The notes under the pieces were generated by a model. The model was given only the letters and a program-made list of their open reading frames with translations, did not search any database and had not been told where the DNA came from. The position numbers and the translations under genes are program-made. Source: Pseudomonadota bacterium (lineage in GTDB: Bacteria > Desulfobacterota > Desulfobulbia > Desulfobulbales > Desulfurivibrionaceae). Taken from it: a DNA stretch of 64,000 nt. Shown one piece after another: positions 43,369-52,614 of the stretch (positions within the stretch are counted from its first letter, which is position 1; every line of letters starts with the position of its first letter). Location of the stretch: assembly GCA_018830485.1 (NCBI GenBank), contig JAHJRQ010000008.1, forward strand, positions 1-64,000, in the 5' to 3' direction.

Positions 43369-44781
43369 TCACTTCTTTTTCAGCGCCGCATCCACATCGA
43401 TAAAATCGCCGTAGAGCTTCTTGGCGCAATCCGGGCAGATCCCGTGGCTGAAGGTCACGTCGGCATGGTCGCTGAGATACGACTCGATCTGCTTCCAGTA
43501 TCCGGAATCGTCCCGGATCTTCTTGCAGGATGCGCAGATCGGCAGAAAGCCGCTCAGGGTTTTCACCTGGGCCAGGGCTTCCTGCAACTTGGCGATCAGC
43601 TTCTCCCGCTCCTGCTCCAATTCCTTACGTTCGGTGATCTCCCGCTCCAACTGCACGTTTTTTCCGGCCAACAACTGGTTGGCGCGCGCCAAGCCATCCA
43701 GCATGGTGTTGATGGCGTCCGCCAGCCGCCGGATCTCGGCCGGGCCCTCGCTCGCAATCCTGCCATCCCGGCCACCCTCTTCCCCTATCCGGGACACCGC
43801 ATCGTTCAACACCACCACCGGCCGAATCACCAACCGGTCGAGCAGGAGCATCACCACCAGACAAACGAGTCCGCTGACCCCGAAAAACAACCAGCGCAGC
43901 ACGGAGATTGCCCTCTGCCCACACTCAAAAACGCTCCGTTGCATGGTCGCCTCAAACAACAAAGCGGGCTTGCCGAAGAGATCGTCGATCAGCATGGCGC
44001 CGGTGATGCTCTTTCCCTCTTCGGCGGAAACCACCATCGTTTCCCCGGCTTCCTGCATTTTCTTGACAATCCCCTGCTGCACCGCGCCTTCCTTCCCCTG
44101 GCCCAGTATGGTCACCTTAAGAAATGCGTCCACCTCCTGGGCGATCCGCTCCATCTCGCCACCGCTCAAGAAGCGGCCGAAGATCACACATCCCTGCACC
44201 GGACCCTCCTGATTGCTGGTAAGAATGGGACGCGAGGCAAAGAGCATCGGCCCCTGGGGAAAAACCACAATCCCCATGCGCCACCCTTTCGGGTCGTCAT
44301 GCCGGACCAAGCCCTGGCGCTCTTGCAACACCTCCCGCAGGGAGGCAGGCGGTTCCACCTGCTTGGCCTGATCCGCATCATAGAGATGCAGGGCAACCTC
44401 CCGCCCATCCGGGGCAAAAAAACCGATCAGGTCCACCTTCATGCCGACAAAGGTTTCATCGCCCAGATTCGCGGCAATGAATTCAGGGGTCGGGTTGGCC
44501 ACAAACTCGCCGGCATCATCCCACCAGGCCCAGTCCCGGGTCAGGGTGTCCAGCACCTCAAGACTCACATCCAGCTCCTTGCGGATATGGGTCAACCCAT
44601 GTTTGGTGGTGTGGATCTCCAGCTCTTTAAAGCTTTGCAGGAGAATATATTGGGAAACAGTGTGGAGAAGCAGGAAGGAAGAGAAAAAGGTGGCCGCGAG
44701 AATGGCCAGGGTTTTTTTTCTGATGGTGCCCAGCACCGGGAGACGGCGCAGGAGTGAATCTGGTGAACCGCTTGAATGCAT
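43369..44781 (-). CDS. CHASE4-type membrane receptor with C-terminal Cys4 module
   Basis: The 470-residue protein has a membrane segment near 23-45, an extracytoplasmic sensory domain (46-290, with the RDWAWWDDA block typical of CHASE4), a second membrane segment near 293-315, a HAMP-like and coiled-coil segment, and a C-terminal motif CASCKKIRDDSGYW...CPDCAKKLY (C-x2-C...C-x2-C, probably zinc). No histidine kinase, GGDEF, EAL or methyl-accepting domain is present. The Cys module also occurs at the end of response regulators and PAS proteins elsewhere. The signal output is unknown. Confidence 0.8.
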   Translation of the reverse strand: MHSSGSPDSLLRRLPVLGTIRKKTLAILAATFFSSFLLLHTVSQYILLQSFKELEIHTTKHGLTHIRKELDVSLEVLDTLTRDWAWWDDAGEFVANPTPEFIAANLGDETFVGMKVDLIGFFAPDGREVALHLYDADQAKQVEPPASLREVLQERQGLVRHDDPKGWRMGIVVFPQGPMLFASRPILTSNQEGPVQGCVIFGRFLSGGEMERIAQEVDAFLKVTILGQGKEGAVQQGIVKKMQEAGETMVVSAEEGKSITGAMLIDDLFGKPALLFEATMQRSVFECGQRAISVLRWLFFGVSGLVCLVVMLLLDRLVIRPVVVLNDAVSRIGEEGGRDGRIASEGPAEIRRLADAINTMLDGLARANQLLAGKNVQLEREITERKELEQEREKLIAKLQEALAQVKTLSGFLPICASCKKIRDDSGYWKQIESYLSDHADVTFSHGICPDCAKKLYGDFIDVDAALKKK

Positions 44782-45010
44782 CCGTTTCCCCCCCCAGAAA
44801 ATGGCGCTGCCCGCACTCCCCTGTCTTCAGTATACGAGAAAAACCAGAAGAAATCTTTTTTATTTCATCAATTCAAACAGATACGCCTATCACACCCTCT
44901 CCGTGCGACAATTTGTCGGCAAAAAAAATGCCACCCCGGCGGAGGCCGGGATGGCGGATATTTCTACGCTCAACTGGGTGCGGGTCAATTATCATTGGAA
45001 AATTGCCGCC

Positions 45011-46696
45011 TCAGACCCGGGTCAGGTGGCGGTACTTGATCCGGTGGGGCTGGTCGGCGGCGTCGCCCAAGCGGGCCTTGCGGTCGGCCTCGTACTCGGA
45101 GTAGTTGCCGTCGAACCAAACCACCTGGGAATCCCCCTCAAAGGCCAGCATATGCGTGGCGATGCGGTCCAAAAACCAGCGGTCATGGCTGATGACCACG
45201 GCGCAGCCGCCGAAGTTCTCCAACGCCTCTTCCAGGGCGCGCAGGGCGCTGACATCCAGATCGTTGGTGGGCTCGTCCAGCAGGAGGACATTGGCCCCCT
45301 CTTTCAGCATCCGGGCCAGATGCACCCGGTTGCGCTGGCCACCGGAGAGCAGCCCCACCTTTTTCTGCTGGTCGGTGCCCGAGAAGTTGAACCTGCCCAC
45401 ATAGGCGCGGGAGTTCACCTCGCGGTCGCCCATGGTGATGGTTTCCTGGCCCTCGGAGATGGCCTGCCAGATGGTCTGCTCCGGGTCCAGCACGTCGCGG
45501 GACTGATCCACATAGGCGAGCTTTACGGCATCGCCCAACCGGATGGTGCCGGAATCGGGCTTGTCCTGACCGGTGATCAGCTTGAACAGCGTGGTCTTGC
45601 CCGCGCCGTTGGGCCCGATCACCCCTACGATGCCGCCGGGGGGCAGGGAGAAGGTCAGATTCTCGAAAAGCAGCCGGTCGCCGAAGGATTTGCTGAGCGC
45701 CTCGGCCTCGATGACGATCTTGCCCAGCCGCGGTCCGGGCGGGATGTAGATCTCCAGATCCCTGGTGCGTTTCTCCGCCTCCTTGCCCAGCAGTTCTTCG
45801 TAGGCTTGGATTCTGGCCTTGGACTTGGCATGCCTGCCCTTGGGGCTCATCCGAATCCATTCCAGCTCGTGCTGCAGGGTCTTGCGCCGCTTGGACTCTT
45901 CCTTTTCCTCCTGGGCCAGCCGCTTCTCCTTCTGCTCCAACCACGAGGAGTAGTTGCCCTTCCAGGGGATGCCCTGGCCCCGGTCCAGCTCGAGAATCCA
46001 GCCCGCCACGTTGTCGAGGAAATAGCGGTCATGGGTCACGGCGATGACCGTGCCTTCGTAGCGCTGCAGGTGCTGCTCCAGCCAGGCCACGGTCTCGGCG
46101 TCCAGATGGTTGGTGGGCTCGTCCAGCAGCAGGATGTCGGGTTTTTTGAGGAGCAACCGGCAGAGGGCCACCCGCCGCTTCTCGCCGCCGGAAAGGACAT
46201 TCACCGGCGTCTCCCCGGGCGGGCAGCGCAGGGCGTCCATGGCCATGTCCAGCCGGGCGTCGAGATCCCAGGCATCCAGGGTGTCGAGTTTTTCCTGCAC
46301 CACCCCCTGCCGGGCGATGAGCTTGTCCATGGCCTCATCGTCCATGGGCTCACCGAACTTGTTGTTGATCTCCTCGAACTCGGCCAAGAGATCCACCGCC
46401 TCCTGCGCCCCTTCGCGCACGATCTCGATCACGGTTCTCCCCTCGTCCAGCAGGGGCTCCTGCTCCAGATAGCCCACGGTCAACCCCGGAGAGATGTGGG
46501 TTTCGCCGTTGAACTCCTTGTCCACCCCGGCCAAAATCCGCAGCAGCGACGACTTGCCCGAGCCGTTGAGGCCCAGGACCCCGATCTTGGCCCCGTAGAA
46601 ATAGGACAGGCTGATGTCTTTCAGGATCGGCTTCTTGTCGTAAAACTTGGCGACCCGAACCATGGAATAGATGATTTTATTGGGCTCAACACTCAT
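45011..46696 (-). CDS. ettA: Energy-dependent translational throttle protein EttA
   Basis: The 561-residue ABC-F ATPase matches EttA closely: N-terminal SMVRVAKFY, Walker A GLNGSGKSS and GPNGAGKTT, the arm region around FEEINNKFGEPMDDEAM, signatures LSGGEKRRVALCR and LSGGQRNRVHLAR, and the linker IRMSPKGRHAKSKARI. EttA binds the ribosome E site and gates early elongation by ATP/ADP. It is a single gene, flanked by repeats. Confidence 0.95.
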   Translation of the reverse strand: MSVEPNKIIYSMVRVAKFYDKKPILKDISLSYFYGAKIGVLGLNGSGKSSLLRILAGVDKEFNGETHISPGLTVGYLEQEPLLDEGRTVIEIVREGAQEAVDLLAEFEEINNKFGEPMDDEAMDKLIARQGVVQEKLDTLDAWDLDARLDMAMDALRCPPGETPVNVLSGGEKRRVALCRLLLKKPDILLLDEPTNHLDAETVAWLEQHLQRYEGTVIAVTHDRYFLDNVAGWILELDRGQGIPWKGNYSSWLEQKEKRLAQEEKEESKRRKTLQHELEWIRMSPKGRHAKSKARIQAYEELLGKEAEKRTRDLEIYIPPGPRLGKIVIEAEALSKSFGDRLLFENLTFSLPPGGIVGVIGPNGAGKTTLFKLITGQDKPDSGTIRLGDAVKLAYVDQSRDVLDPEQTIWQAISEGQETITMGDREVNSRAYVGRFNFSGTDQQKKVGLLSGGQRNRVHLARMLKEGANVLLLDEPTNDLDVSALRALEEALENFGGCAVVISHDRWFLDRIATHMLAFEGDSQVVWFDGNYSEYEADRKARLGDAADQPHRIKYRHLTRV

Positions 46697-46999
46697 TGGG
46701 GCAACTCCTTATGATGGGCAAGAGATTTTCAAGGTCAAACGCGCCTCTTGCAAAAATCAAAAAAGTCCCCTCCCCCCCGGAGTCTGCGCTTACCTGGCGG
46801 GGGAGGGTTAGGGTGAGGGGGAAGTTGGCAGATACCGTGCAGGTTGCAGCTTCACCCACCCCCCTGCCCCCTCCCGTCAAGGGAGGGGATGTAACTTCGA
46901 GGAGTTTTGCAAGAGCCTTACAATTTCAGGCGCAAGGATAGCACAGAGTGGGAAAATCTTCACTTTGAAAATAGAATTGCGAGAGCACAGGGAAACTTT
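46697..46999. other. Intergenic region with repeat family C
   Basis: The 303-bp gap contains the repeat at 46743-46918 and otherwise nothing recognisable. The ettA promoter should lie at its left edge. Confidence 0.6.
46743..46918. repeat. MITE-like repeat family C, copy 2
   Basis: CCTCTTGCAAAAATCAAAAA at the left and GAGGAGTTTTGCAAGAGCC at the right form the terminal inverted repeat. Inside are GGGGGAGGGTTAGGG and GGGAGGGG blocks like those at 18175-18337. Confidence 0.75.
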
Positions 47000-49027
47000 C
47001 TAGCGCTGATCGAGAAGTTCCCGAATGGCGGAGGCAAGGTGGGCGATATCCACCGGCTTCATGATGAAGCGGCGAATCCCGATTCTGGCGGCTTCATCTT
47101 CCGAGGCCTGGGAACTGAAGCCCGAGGAGAGAATGATGGGCAGATCCGGACGGATCGCCAAAAAGGCCTTGGCCAGTTCCAGGCCGGAAAGATGGGGCAT
47201 GCTCTGATCGGTCACCACCAGATCACACCCCTGGGAATCATTCCGGAAGGCGGCCAGCGCCTCCTCGCTGTCGGAAAAGATCCGCACCTGGTAGCCGAGA
47301 CGTTCGAGGGCAAGTTTTTCCATGGCCACGATGGCCTGTTCATCGTCTATGACAAAAATACGTTCGCTGCCTTTTTCCGAGGGGACGCAGATTTTTTCAG
47401 GCGACTCCCCCCCTGGTTTTTCCGAAACCCGCGGGAAGAGAATCCTGAAGGTCGTGCCCTGGCCGAGGGTGCTCGCCACGGAAATCTTGCCGCCGGTCGC
47501 CGTTACCAGGCCATGCACGATGGCAAGCCCCATGCCCGCCCCCTTGCCCTGCTCCTTGGTGGTGAAATAGGGTTCAAAGATATGATCCAGCACCTCTTTT
47601 CCCATGCCGTGCCCGGTATCGCTCACCACCAGCAGCACATAATTCCCCGGCGCCAGCCCATGGCGTTGCGCCTCTTCTTCGGTCAAATCCGTATTTTCCA
47701 GGAGCACGCTCAGGGTGCCGCCTTGTGCTTCCATGGCATGGGAGGCATTGGTGCAGAGGTTCAGGACAATCTGGTGTATCCGGGTTGGATCGGCAAGGAT
47801 GGCCTGGCAATCCGGGGCTATCCGCTGCTGAATCTCGATGGCCGCGGGGATGGAGGCCCTTAGCAGCTTGAGCGCTTCCTTGACCACGCACTGGATGCGC
47901 ATGGGCTTTATTTCCTGCTCGCCCTTGCGGCTGAAAGCGAGGATCTGCTGCACCAACCCCTTTGCCCGGGAGGTCGCCTTGAGCACCTCGGCAAGACAGA
48001 GGTCCGGCTCGCTTTGAGGAATCATTTTCTGCTTGGCCAGCTCGGTATAACCCAGAATCGCAGCCAGGATATTGTTGAAATCGTGGGCAATTCCCCCGGC
48101 CAGGGTGCCGATGGCTTCCATTTTCTGGGCCTGCCGCAACTGCGTCTCAAGCGCGTTTTTCTCCTCCTCCTCCCGCAGGCGCTCCAGCTCCGCCGCCGCC
48201 TTGACCGCGACAATCTCCATGATCTCCGGCAGCCTTGCCGTGGGCAGCATCTCCCGGGTTGAAAAGATATTGAGCACCCCCAACACTTTCTGTCGCGTAT
48301 CCCGCAAGGAAATACCCACGCAGCTTTCCGCCCCCAGCTTGGCAAGCTCCTTGTCCTCGGGGAAAAGACGGCGGAGATCCCGGGCATGGCTTATGTAGGT
48401 GTCCTGCACCACCCCCTCGCAGGGCGTTCCTGCCAGGGGGTAGCTGAGATTCTCCTGCTTCTCGCGGTGCAGGAAGAGCGAAAGGGTCCGCACCTGTCCA
48501 TCGGTCAGAAGGCCGACGAGGCCATGTTCCGCCCCGAGCCAGTCGCAGAGTCCGTCGATGATCCGATCAAAGCACTCCGAGCCCGTGGCGCCCACCATCC
48601 CCCGCACCAAGGCGTCGATGGCCCTGTCCGCCTCCCGTGCCGCCTTGCGGTTTTTCGCCTCCCGCAATCCCCGGATAACAGCGGGGGCCAGCCGGGTCAG
48701 CTTGTCCTTCATCACATAGTCGCAGGCTCCGGCCCGCATCATCTCCACGGCGGTTTCCTCGCCCACCGCCCCGGAAACCAGGATAAACGGCAGATCAACC
48801 CCCTTTTCCTGCATGAGCTTGAGTGCCGCCATGCCGTTGAATTGCGGCATGGAATAATCGGAGAGGATCAGGTCCCACTCCTGCCCGGCAAGGCACGCCG
48901 CCATGGCATCGGCGGTATCCACCCGCTCGTGGCTCGTCGTAAACCCTCCCTTGGCGAGGGCCCGCACCACAAGGGTCGCATCATCCTCGGAATCCTCCAC
49001 CAGCAACACGCGCAGCTTTTCGGCCAT
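47000..49027 (-). CDS. Hybrid sensor histidine kinase (REC-GAF-HisKA-HATPase-REC)
   Basis: The 675-residue cytosolic protein has an N-terminal receiver (Asp in LILSDYSMPQFNG near 57), a GAF domain (about 145-285), HisKA with the phospho-His in GGIAHDFNNIL, an HATPase with NLCTNASHAM and DTGHGMG, and a C-terminal receiver (VVTDQSMPHLSG). It is the last of three same-strand signalling genes (4 bp after the single-domain regulator), so it probably takes part in a phosphorelay with the two upstream proteins. Confidence 0.92.
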   Translation of the reverse strand: MAEKLRVLLVEDSEDDATLVVRALAKGGFTTSHERVDTADAMAACLAGQEWDLILSDYSMPQFNGMAALKLMQEKGVDLPFILVSGAVGEETAVEMMRAGACDYVMKDKLTRLAPAVIRGLREAKNRKAAREADRAIDALVRGMVGATGSECFDRIIDGLCDWLGAEHGLVGLLTDGQVRTLSLFLHREKQENLSYPLAGTPCEGVVQDTYISHARDLRRLFPEDKELAKLGAESCVGISLRDTRQKVLGVLNIFSTREMLPTARLPEIMEIVAVKAAAELERLREEEEKNALETQLRQAQKMEAIGTLAGGIAHDFNNILAAILGYTELAKQKMIPQSEPDLCLAEVLKATSRAKGLVQQILAFSRKGEQEIKPMRIQCVVKEALKLLRASIPAAIEIQQRIAPDCQAILADPTRIHQIVLNLCTNASHAMEAQGGTLSVLLENTDLTEEEAQRHGLAPGNYVLLVVSDTGHGMGKEVLDHIFEPYFTTKEQGKGAGMGLAIVHGLVTATGGKISVASTLGQGTTFRILFPRVSEKPGGESPEKICVPSEKGSERIFVIDDEQAIVAMEKLALERLGYQVRIFSDSEEALAAFRNDSQGCDLVVTDQSMPHLSGLELAKAFLAIRPDLPIILSSGFSSQASEDEAARIGIRRFIMKPVDIAHLASAIRELLDQR

Positions 49028-49030
49028 GAC

Positions 49031-49477
49031 TTACACCTTCACCAGGGGAGGCGATTGATTCAGCACCAGCCAATACAAGCCCAGTTGCCGGATGGCCTCG
49101 CTGAACTGCAGAAAATCCACGGGCTTGCGGACGAAACTGTTGGCCCCCAAGGTATAACTTCTAAGCTTGTCCCGCTCCTCGTTGGAGGTGGTGAGGATGA
49201 CCACGGGCAACAACCTGGTCCGCTCGTTTGCCCGGATCTTTTCCAGCACTTCCAAGCCGTTTATCCTTGGCAGGTTGATGTCAAGCAGGACAACCTCGGG
49301 CATGAGGGCCAGATCACGCCCCGCATGCCCACCCTCGCCAAAGAGAAAATCAAGGGCTTCCACGCCGTCTCTGGCCACAACCACCTCATTGAGGATGTTG
49401 TTCTTCTTCAGGGCGCGGAGGGTCAGGGCCTCGTCATCCGGGTTGTCTTCGACCAAAAGAATCATATTCGTCCTCAT
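49031..49477 (-). CDS. Response regulator, Rcp1-like
   Basis: A 148-residue single receiver domain: acidic residues EDNPDD at 7-12, phospho-Asp in VVLLDINLPRINGLEVL near 62, Thr in ILTTSNEE and Lys in FVRKPVDF. The residue pattern and C-terminal extension resemble Rcp1-type regulators that partner light or redox sensor kinases. It lies 12 bp after the heme-type kinase gene and 3 bp before the hybrid kinase, so it is likely the intermediate carrier. Confidence 0.92.
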   Translation of the reverse strand: MRTNMILLVEDNPDDEALTLRALKKNNILNEVVVARDGVEALDFLFGEGGHAGRDLALMPEVVLLDINLPRINGLEVLEKIRANERTRLLPVVILTTSNEERDKLRSYTLGANSFVRKPVDFLQFSEAIRQLGLYWLVLNQSPPLVKV

Positions 49478-49489
49478 GCGCGTAACGTC

Positions 49490-51037
49490 TTACACGGAAA
49501 AATAAAAAGTCGCCCCTTGCCCCACCTCGCCCTCGGCCCGGATAGCGCCGCCATGCCGGTGGATGATCCTTTGCACCGTGGCCAGGCCGATGCCGGTGCC
49601 TGCAAACTCCTGGAAAGAGTGCAAGCGCTGAAAGGCGCCGAACAGCTTGTCGGCATAGGCCATATCAAACCCTGCCCCGTTATCCCTTACAAAGAGGAGA
49701 TCCTTGCCGCTTTCCTCCTCACGGCCGAAGGTAATCCGGGCCTCTTCGGTTTTGGCGGTGAATTTCCAGGCATTGCCGAGCAGATTATCCAGCACCGCCC
49801 GCAGCAAAATGGCATCCCCAAAAACCCGTATGCCGGGGGTGATCTCAAAGGCAACCCGACGTGCCGGCGCCCCGCGCCGGAGCTCTTCGGCAATCTCTTC
49901 GGCCATGCCGCTGAGGTCGACCTCCTGCCGGTGGATCTCCCCCCTGGACAGACGGGAAAGCTGCAACATATCGTCGATCAGCTCGCCCATCCGCAGGCAG
50001 CCTGCCCGGACGCGGCCGAGGTAGCCTTTTGCCGTGTCGTCAAGCTGTGCGCCATAATCCTCCAGCAGGGCCAGACTGAAGCCGTCGATGCCGCGCAGAG
50101 GGGCCCGGAGATCATGGGAAACCGAGTAGGCAAAGGAGTCAAGCTCCTTATTGGCCGCAGCGATCCGGGCGGTGCGTTCCTCCACCCGGTTTTCGAGTTC
50201 TTCATTGGTCTGGCGCACCTCTTCCTCGGCCCGGCGGCGCTCAGCCACCTCCTGCTCGAGTTCATGGGTCCGCGTCCGCACCATCCCCCTGAGACGGGCG
50301 TTGAAAAACAGCAAACCGGCAAGCGCCAGCAACCCGGCAAAGGAAGAGGCGAAAACAATGTATAGGAGGAAATACTGCTCTTCCAAGGGCGCCCGGATCG
50401 ATTCAATGGCCCGGATTTCACCGGCCTTCTCGTTAAACCCGCCCAACCCGGGATAGAGCGCCTGGAGACCGAGGGGCGCATCCTCCCGGTTGCCATGGCA
50501 TTTCATACACCTTTCCTGGTTCACCAAAAAGGGCAGGGCGACAAAGAGATAATCCTTATCGCCGATCCGGACTATCTCCCGATAATCCTTGACCTCCTTG
50601 TTTTCATTGAACATCCGGATGAGTTTTTCTTCCAGCGCGTCCGCCTTGTTCACCGAATTGCGCGGATTAAAGGCGGCCATCTTGTAGTAGATCTCTTCAA
50701 GGCCCGCGGCCTTGCGCTCCTCGTTGTATGCCTTGTGCTGGTTTCTGACGATGAAGGATGAAGAAAAGATTTCCGGGGCGTAAAAGGTGTCGGCGGCAAG
50801 GCCTTCCGCTCGCAGCTTGTAGAAGACCGGATGCATGACTTCCTGGATATAACGATGCGTGCCCTTGTGAACGAGGAGCACGGCCTGGATGTTTCTTTCC
50901 GCCTCGTTGAGCACATAGAGCCGGGCAAGATGGTACAACCCCGCGGCGACAACAAAAGTGACCCCCAGCACCACCACGGCTATCTTCCAATATCGACGTC
51001 CTGGCGGCGAAACACTGCTCCGAGACTCGGCTCCCAT
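49490..51037 (-). CDS. Sensor histidine kinase with Tll0287-like c-heme domain
   Basis: From ATG 51037 (GGAGAAAGCC before it) the 515-residue protein has a membrane segment (15-38), an extracytoplasmic DUF3365/Tll0287-like domain (about 40-225) with one CXXCH motif CMKCHG, a second membrane segment near 226-250, a coiled coil, then HisKA (YSVSHDLRAPLRG) and HATPase (NLLGNAWKFT, DNGAGFDM, GTGIGLATV). The bound heme suggests redox or small-gas sensing. It is first in the three-gene signalling cluster. Confidence 0.9.
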   Translation of the reverse strand: MGAESRSSVSPPGRRYWKIAVVVLGVTFVVAAGLYHLARLYVLNEAERNIQAVLLVHKGTHRYIQEVMHPVFYKLRAEGLAADTFYAPEIFSSSFIVRNQHKAYNEERKAAGLEEIYYKMAAFNPRNSVNKADALEEKLIRMFNENKEVKDYREIVRIGDKDYLFVALPFLVNQERCMKCHGNREDAPLGLQALYPGLGGFNEKAGEIRAIESIRAPLEEQYFLLYIVFASSFAGLLALAGLLFFNARLRGMVRTRTHELEQEVAERRRAEEEVRQTNEELENRVEERTARIAAANKELDSFAYSVSHDLRAPLRGIDGFSLALLEDYGAQLDDTAKGYLGRVRAGCLRMGELIDDMLQLSRLSRGEIHRQEVDLSGMAEEIAEELRRGAPARRVAFEITPGIRVFGDAILLRAVLDNLLGNAWKFTAKTEEARITFGREEESGKDLLFVRDNGAGFDMAYADKLFGAFQRLHSFQEFAGTGIGLATVQRIIHRHGGAIRAEGEVGQGATFYFSV

Positions 51038-51137
51038 GGCTTTCTCCCTGAAAAGGTGATTCCATTGTAGGGGTGGGTTCCCGGTGAAGTCAAACAAATA
51101 AACCGCGCAAAAGAAAAGGGTTAGGACAGAAACTCCC

Positions 51138-52352
51138 TCAACTGGACACCCGGTTGCGCCCCCCTTCCTTGGCGCGGTAAAGGGCCTGGTCCGCCGCCTT
51201 GATCACAGCCTGGGGAGTCTTCTTGGCCGCGTCGCGCTGGGCCATGCCGATGCTGATGGTGAGGGAGACCTTTTGGGCGGAACTCCTGCCCTTCTGCCTG
51301 TTGCTTTGGCTCTTGCCGGCCCGATCGGCGCTGCGGACCGCAAACCCGGCCTCGGCCACGGCCTGACGCAACGCTTCCAGATGGGGCTGGGCCTCTTTCA
51401 GGGTTTTGCCCGGAAAGAGGACGGTGAATTCCTCCCCGCCATAGCGGAAGGCACGCCCTCCGCCGCCGACCCTGGCGAGCAATCCGGCCACCATGGCCAG
51501 CACCTGATCGCCCACGTCATGGCCATACCGGTCGTTGAATTTCTTGAAAAAATCGATATCCACCATGGCCACGGTGTAGGTGGAGCCCAGCTTGAGCAAC
51601 GCCTCGTTCAAGGCCCTCCGTCCGGGCAGGGTGGTCAACTCATCCCGAAAGGCCATCCGGTGGGCAGCCTCGATGGCGGCAACAATGAGGATCAGCGCGG
51701 CCACGCTGAAAAGAAAGGACTGCCTTGCGGAATCCCCGGCCAACATGGCGAGGAGCGAACAGAACATGGCCCAGAAAAAGCCATGCTCCAGGAGATCGCG
51801 TTTGCTCCGAAAACGAACAAGCAAAACCAGTCCGGCCAGCGCCCAGATCACAAGAGCCGGGGATGGCAGGCTGCCGATCAGAGGCAGATGAACGGTCATG
51901 CCCTCCAGTTGCCGCACGATGAGCGGGCCGCGTACCCCAAAAAGCGCCGTCAGCATAAGCGGCTGAAAAAAAATAAAGACGAAACGGCGCACCCCCTGGC
52001 CGGTGACAATGCCCCGCTCCCGCCAGAAGGAAAAAAGCAGCAGGTTGAGGGGCAGCGCCAGCAGGGCCATATGGAACACATACCTGGCCAGGAGCTGGTC
52101 GATCTGGGCCACCCCGCCATACCGGCGCAGCAAAAAATCGGCCAGAAGCACCACCAAGATCCCGAAAATCAACCGGCTGCGGTTGAAACGCCAGGCGAGA
52201 AAAACAGCGACAAGCCCCAGGGCAGGGGGCAAGAGCCAGTTGATCCCGAACAGCCATCGGGCCAACCCTTCGTGCTGCAAGGCGGCAAGCGCCGCGGCGA
52301 GCATAAGGCCGCCCGGCGCGAGATACAGAAAAAGCCCTTGCCAGAAATGCAT
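51138..52352 (-). CDS. Diguanylate cyclase with multi-helix membrane sensor
   Basis: From ATG 52352 (GGAGGAAAC before it) the 404-residue protein has about seven hydrophobic helices (1-240) followed by a GGDEF domain whose active-site motif is GGEEF (FRYGGEEFTVLF), preceded by VDIDFFKKFND. It makes c-di-GMP in response to a membrane signal that is not identified. The upstream part of the open frame (to 52514) lies in a repeat and is not coding. Confidence 0.9.
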   Translation of the reverse strand: MHFWQGLFLYLAPGGLMLAAALAALQHEGLARWLFGINWLLPPALGLVAVFLAWRFNRSRLIFGILVVLLADFLLRRYGGVAQIDQLLARYVFHMALLALPLNLLLFSFWRERGIVTGQGVRRFVFIFFQPLMLTALFGVRGPLIVRQLEGMTVHLPLIGSLPSPALVIWALAGLVLLVRFRSKRDLLEHGFFWAMFCSLLAMLAGDSARQSFLFSVAALILIVAAIEAAHRMAFRDELTTLPGRRALNEALLKLGSTYTVAMVDIDFFKKFNDRYGHDVGDQVLAMVAGLLARVGGGGRAFRYGGEEFTVLFPGKTLKEAQPHLEALRQAVAEAGFAVRSADRAGKSQSNRQKGRSSAQKVSLTISIGMAQRDAAKKTPQAVIKAADQALYRAKEGGRNRVSS

Positions 52353-52384
52353 GTTTCCTCCGGGGGTGTTGCGCGTCATAACAC

Positions 52385-52521
52385 AAAAATCCCCTCCCAC
52401 CTCGGGGGGAGGGTTAGGGAGAGGGGGAATAATGTTGCATTTTCCCTCTCCCCCGGCCCCTCTCCCGCAGGCGGGCGAGGGGAGTAATGAGGGCAGCCCT
52501 GTGCAATTTCGCAAGAGACTC
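52385..52521. repeat. Repeat family C, copy 3 (partial)
   Basis: GGGGGGAGGGTTAGGGAGAG and CCCTCTCCCCCGGCCCCTCT pair like the interior of copies 1 and 2, and GCAATTTCGCAAGAGACTC at the right edge is a degraded terminal repeat. The left terminal repeat is not recognisable. Confidence 0.6.
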
Positions 52522-52614
52522 GACCTATGCTGAACCTATGCCTCTTCACTCTTTTCGTCAATCACATATGCGAACCCTTCCATTTTTTTGCAAAGCAGGG
52601 CATGATGGACAATC

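Noticed and set aside
44441-46714. 757-codon plus-strand ORF opposite ettA
   Set aside because: Antisense shadow in GC-rich DNA; no domain, and both ettA and the receptor gene explain the sequence.
48386-50365. 659-codon plus-strand ORF opposite the kinases
   Set aside because: Antisense to three well-supported signalling genes; histidine/glycine/proline-rich composition is typical of a shadow.
52353-52514. N-terminal extension of the diguanylate cyclase ORF
   Set aside because: It falls in repeat family C and lacks a ribosome site; GGAGG precedes ATG 52352.
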